31,639 bases of DNA from JBFEUI01 sp041547565. Lineage in GTDB: Bacteria > Pseudomonadota > Gammaproteobacteria > Thiohalomonadales > Thiohalomonadaceae. The translations under genes were made by a program, and so were the position numbers. Below the pieces are notes generated by a model, which saw only the letters and a program-made list of their open reading frames with translations, had not been told where the DNA came from and searched no databases. Positions 30,719 to 31,639 of the stretch are shown in pieces (the first letter of the stretch is position 1; the number at the start of each line of letters is the position of its first letter). The stretch covers positions 1-31,639 of the forward strand of contig JBFEUI010000025.1 in the NCBI GenBank assembly GCA_041547565.1, read 5' to 3'.

Positions 30719-31573
30719 ATGAAATTAATCATAGGTTTCATCATTGTGATTGGCAGTGTCTTTGGCGGTTACGTGCTGTCGCACGGTGTGCTGCTGGCGC
30801 TGTGGCAGCCGTATGAGCTGTTGATTATCTTTGGTGGTGCCGTCGGCGGATTTATCACCGCCAACCCTGGCAAGGTCATAAAAAAGGTGCTGGCCGGCAT
30901 TCCGGTGCTGCTCAAGGGGCCGAAGTACAACAAGCAGAGCTATATGGACCTGCTCGGCCTGTTGTACGAGTTGTTTGCCAAATCCCGCAAAGAGGGTCTG
31001 ATGGCCCTGGAGAACGACATCGAGGAACCCGAATCGAGCGAAATCTTCACCAAGTACCCGAAGATCCTCAAGGATCACCACACCCTTGATTTTATTACCG
31101 ACTACCTGCGCCTGATGGTCGGTGGCAGCATGAATCCGATGGAACTTGAAAACCTGATGGACCTGGAGCTGGAAACCCACCATCAGGAGAGTGAACTGCC
31201 CAGCAGTGCGGTTGTTACCATGGCCGACGGCCTGCCCGGTTTCGGTATCGTGGCTGCGGTCATGGGGGTGGTCATCACCATGGGCGCGATTAGCGAGCCG
31301 CCGGAGGTGCTGGGCCACCACATTGCGGCGGCACTGGTCGGTACCTTCCTGGGTATCCTGCTGGCCTACGGTTTTGTCGGGCCGATGGGGGCCTATCTTG
31401 GCCACATCGCACGGGAGGAGAGCAAGTACCTGGAGTGCGTCAAGGTTTGCATCCTGGCCACGCTCAACGGCTATACCCCGCAGATTGCCGTGGAGTTCGG
31501 GCGCAAGGTGCTCTACTCCACCGAGCGTCCCGGTTTCCTCGAACTTGAGGAACATGTGAAGTCCAAACGTTAG
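30719..31573 (+). CDS. motA: Flagellar motor stator protein MotA
   Basis: MotA forms the ion channel of the flagellar stator with MotB and pushes on FliG. The 284-residue protein has four transmembrane helices (about 2-22, 30-52, 170-192, 200-222), the large cytoplasmic loop between helices 2 and 3, and the conserved PAVVTMADGLPGFGIVAAVMGVVITMG-like region (SSAVVTMADGLPGFGIVAA) and GTFLGILLAYGFVGP. Its length and sequence suit the proton-driven E. coli-like type. motB follows 19 bases downstream. Confidence 0.95.
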   Translation: MKLIIGFIIVIGSVFGGYVLSHGVLLALWQPYELLIIFGGAVGGFITANPGKVIKKVLAGIPVLLKGPKYNKQSYMDLLGLLYELFAKSRKEGLMALENDIEEPESSEIFTKYPKILKDHHTLDFITDYLRLMVGGSMNPMELENLMDLELETHHQESELPSSAVVTMADGLPGFGIVAAVMGVVITMGAISEPPEVLGHHIAAALVGTFLGILLAYGFVGPMGAYLGHIAREESKYLECVKVCILATLNGYTPQIAVEFGRKVLYSTERPGFLELEEHVKSKR

Positions 31574-31592
31574 GGGCTACAGGCGCTGTTCG

Positions 31593-31639
31593 ATGCCGGT
31601 TGACGATAAGACACAACCCATAATCATCAAAAAGGTCAA
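31593..31639 (+). CDS. motB: MotB, N-terminal fragment cut by the window end
   Basis: The ATG at 31593 reads MPVDDKTQPIIIKKV before the window ends. The PIIIKKV start is characteristic of MotB, which anchors the stator to peptidoglycan, and its place directly after motA fits. Only 15 codons are visible. Confidence 0.85.
   Translation, partial: MPVDDKTQPIIIKKV

Overview
The window looks like a chromosomal segment of a free-living, motile gammaproteobacterium. The dnaX-ybaB-recR order, the E. coli-like tRNA-Ser and 4.5S RNA, the motA/motB pair, bioA and several c-di-GMP proteins all fit. A DsrC/TusE-family protein and two rhodanese-domain proteins hint at active sulfur chemistry, perhaps a sulfur oxidiser of the Chromatiales type; that is inference. 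The DNA is GC-rich except for the first ~900 bases.

Layout. (1) 1-2311: the start of a chromosomal integron. A long IntI-type integrase with a duplicated N-terminal domain reads rightward, a probable attI lies upstream of it, and an AT-rich cassette array reads leftward, with a well-formed attC at 390-454 and an LprI-like cassette gene. (2) 2404-5158: a Na/Pi-cotransporter-type protein and a class I glutamine amidotransferase. (3) 5200-10266: a second-messenger block. A perfect CRP-type palindrome, a sigma70 promoter, a c-di-GMP-I (GEMM) riboswitch and a terminator precede an exported rhodanese and a membrane diguanylate cyclase. Next comes a CBS4-PAS-GGDEF-EAL protein broken by a 7-bp tandem duplication. 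(4) 10279-14060: an ArsR-rhodanese fusion regulator, a sterol-desaturase-family protein, a methyltransferase and BioA. (5) 14234-16755: a FapA-domain protein with four N-terminal repeats resembling the MshEN c-di-GMP-binding motif, plus a CheY-like receiver. (6) 16982-20224: Hsp20, a membrane-anchored methyltransferase and a long-chain acyl-CoA synthetase, all leftward. (7) 20331-22297: tRNA-Ser(GGA), a WaaP/InaA-like kinase, a small CxxC protein and a DsrC/TusE-like protein. (8) 22538-25695: an MscS channel with a cyclic-nucleotide-binding domain, then three little-known small genes, two of them with structured leaders. (9) 25999-28957: 4.5S RNA and dnaX-ybaB-recR, with a complete programmed -1 frameshift signal in dnaX. 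(10) 28990-31639: an HDOD protein, motA and the first codons of motB.

The recurring theme is nucleotide second messengers. The strongest candidate for something new is the control region at 5201-5422. There a CRP-family site and a c-di-GMP riboswitch appear to converge on an operon that itself encodes a diguanylate cyclase together with a periplasmic rhodanese. The other main points are the frameshifted GGDEF-EAL gene with a slippable heptamer, a possible unassigned RNA switch at 24272-24349, and the integron with its enlarged integrase.
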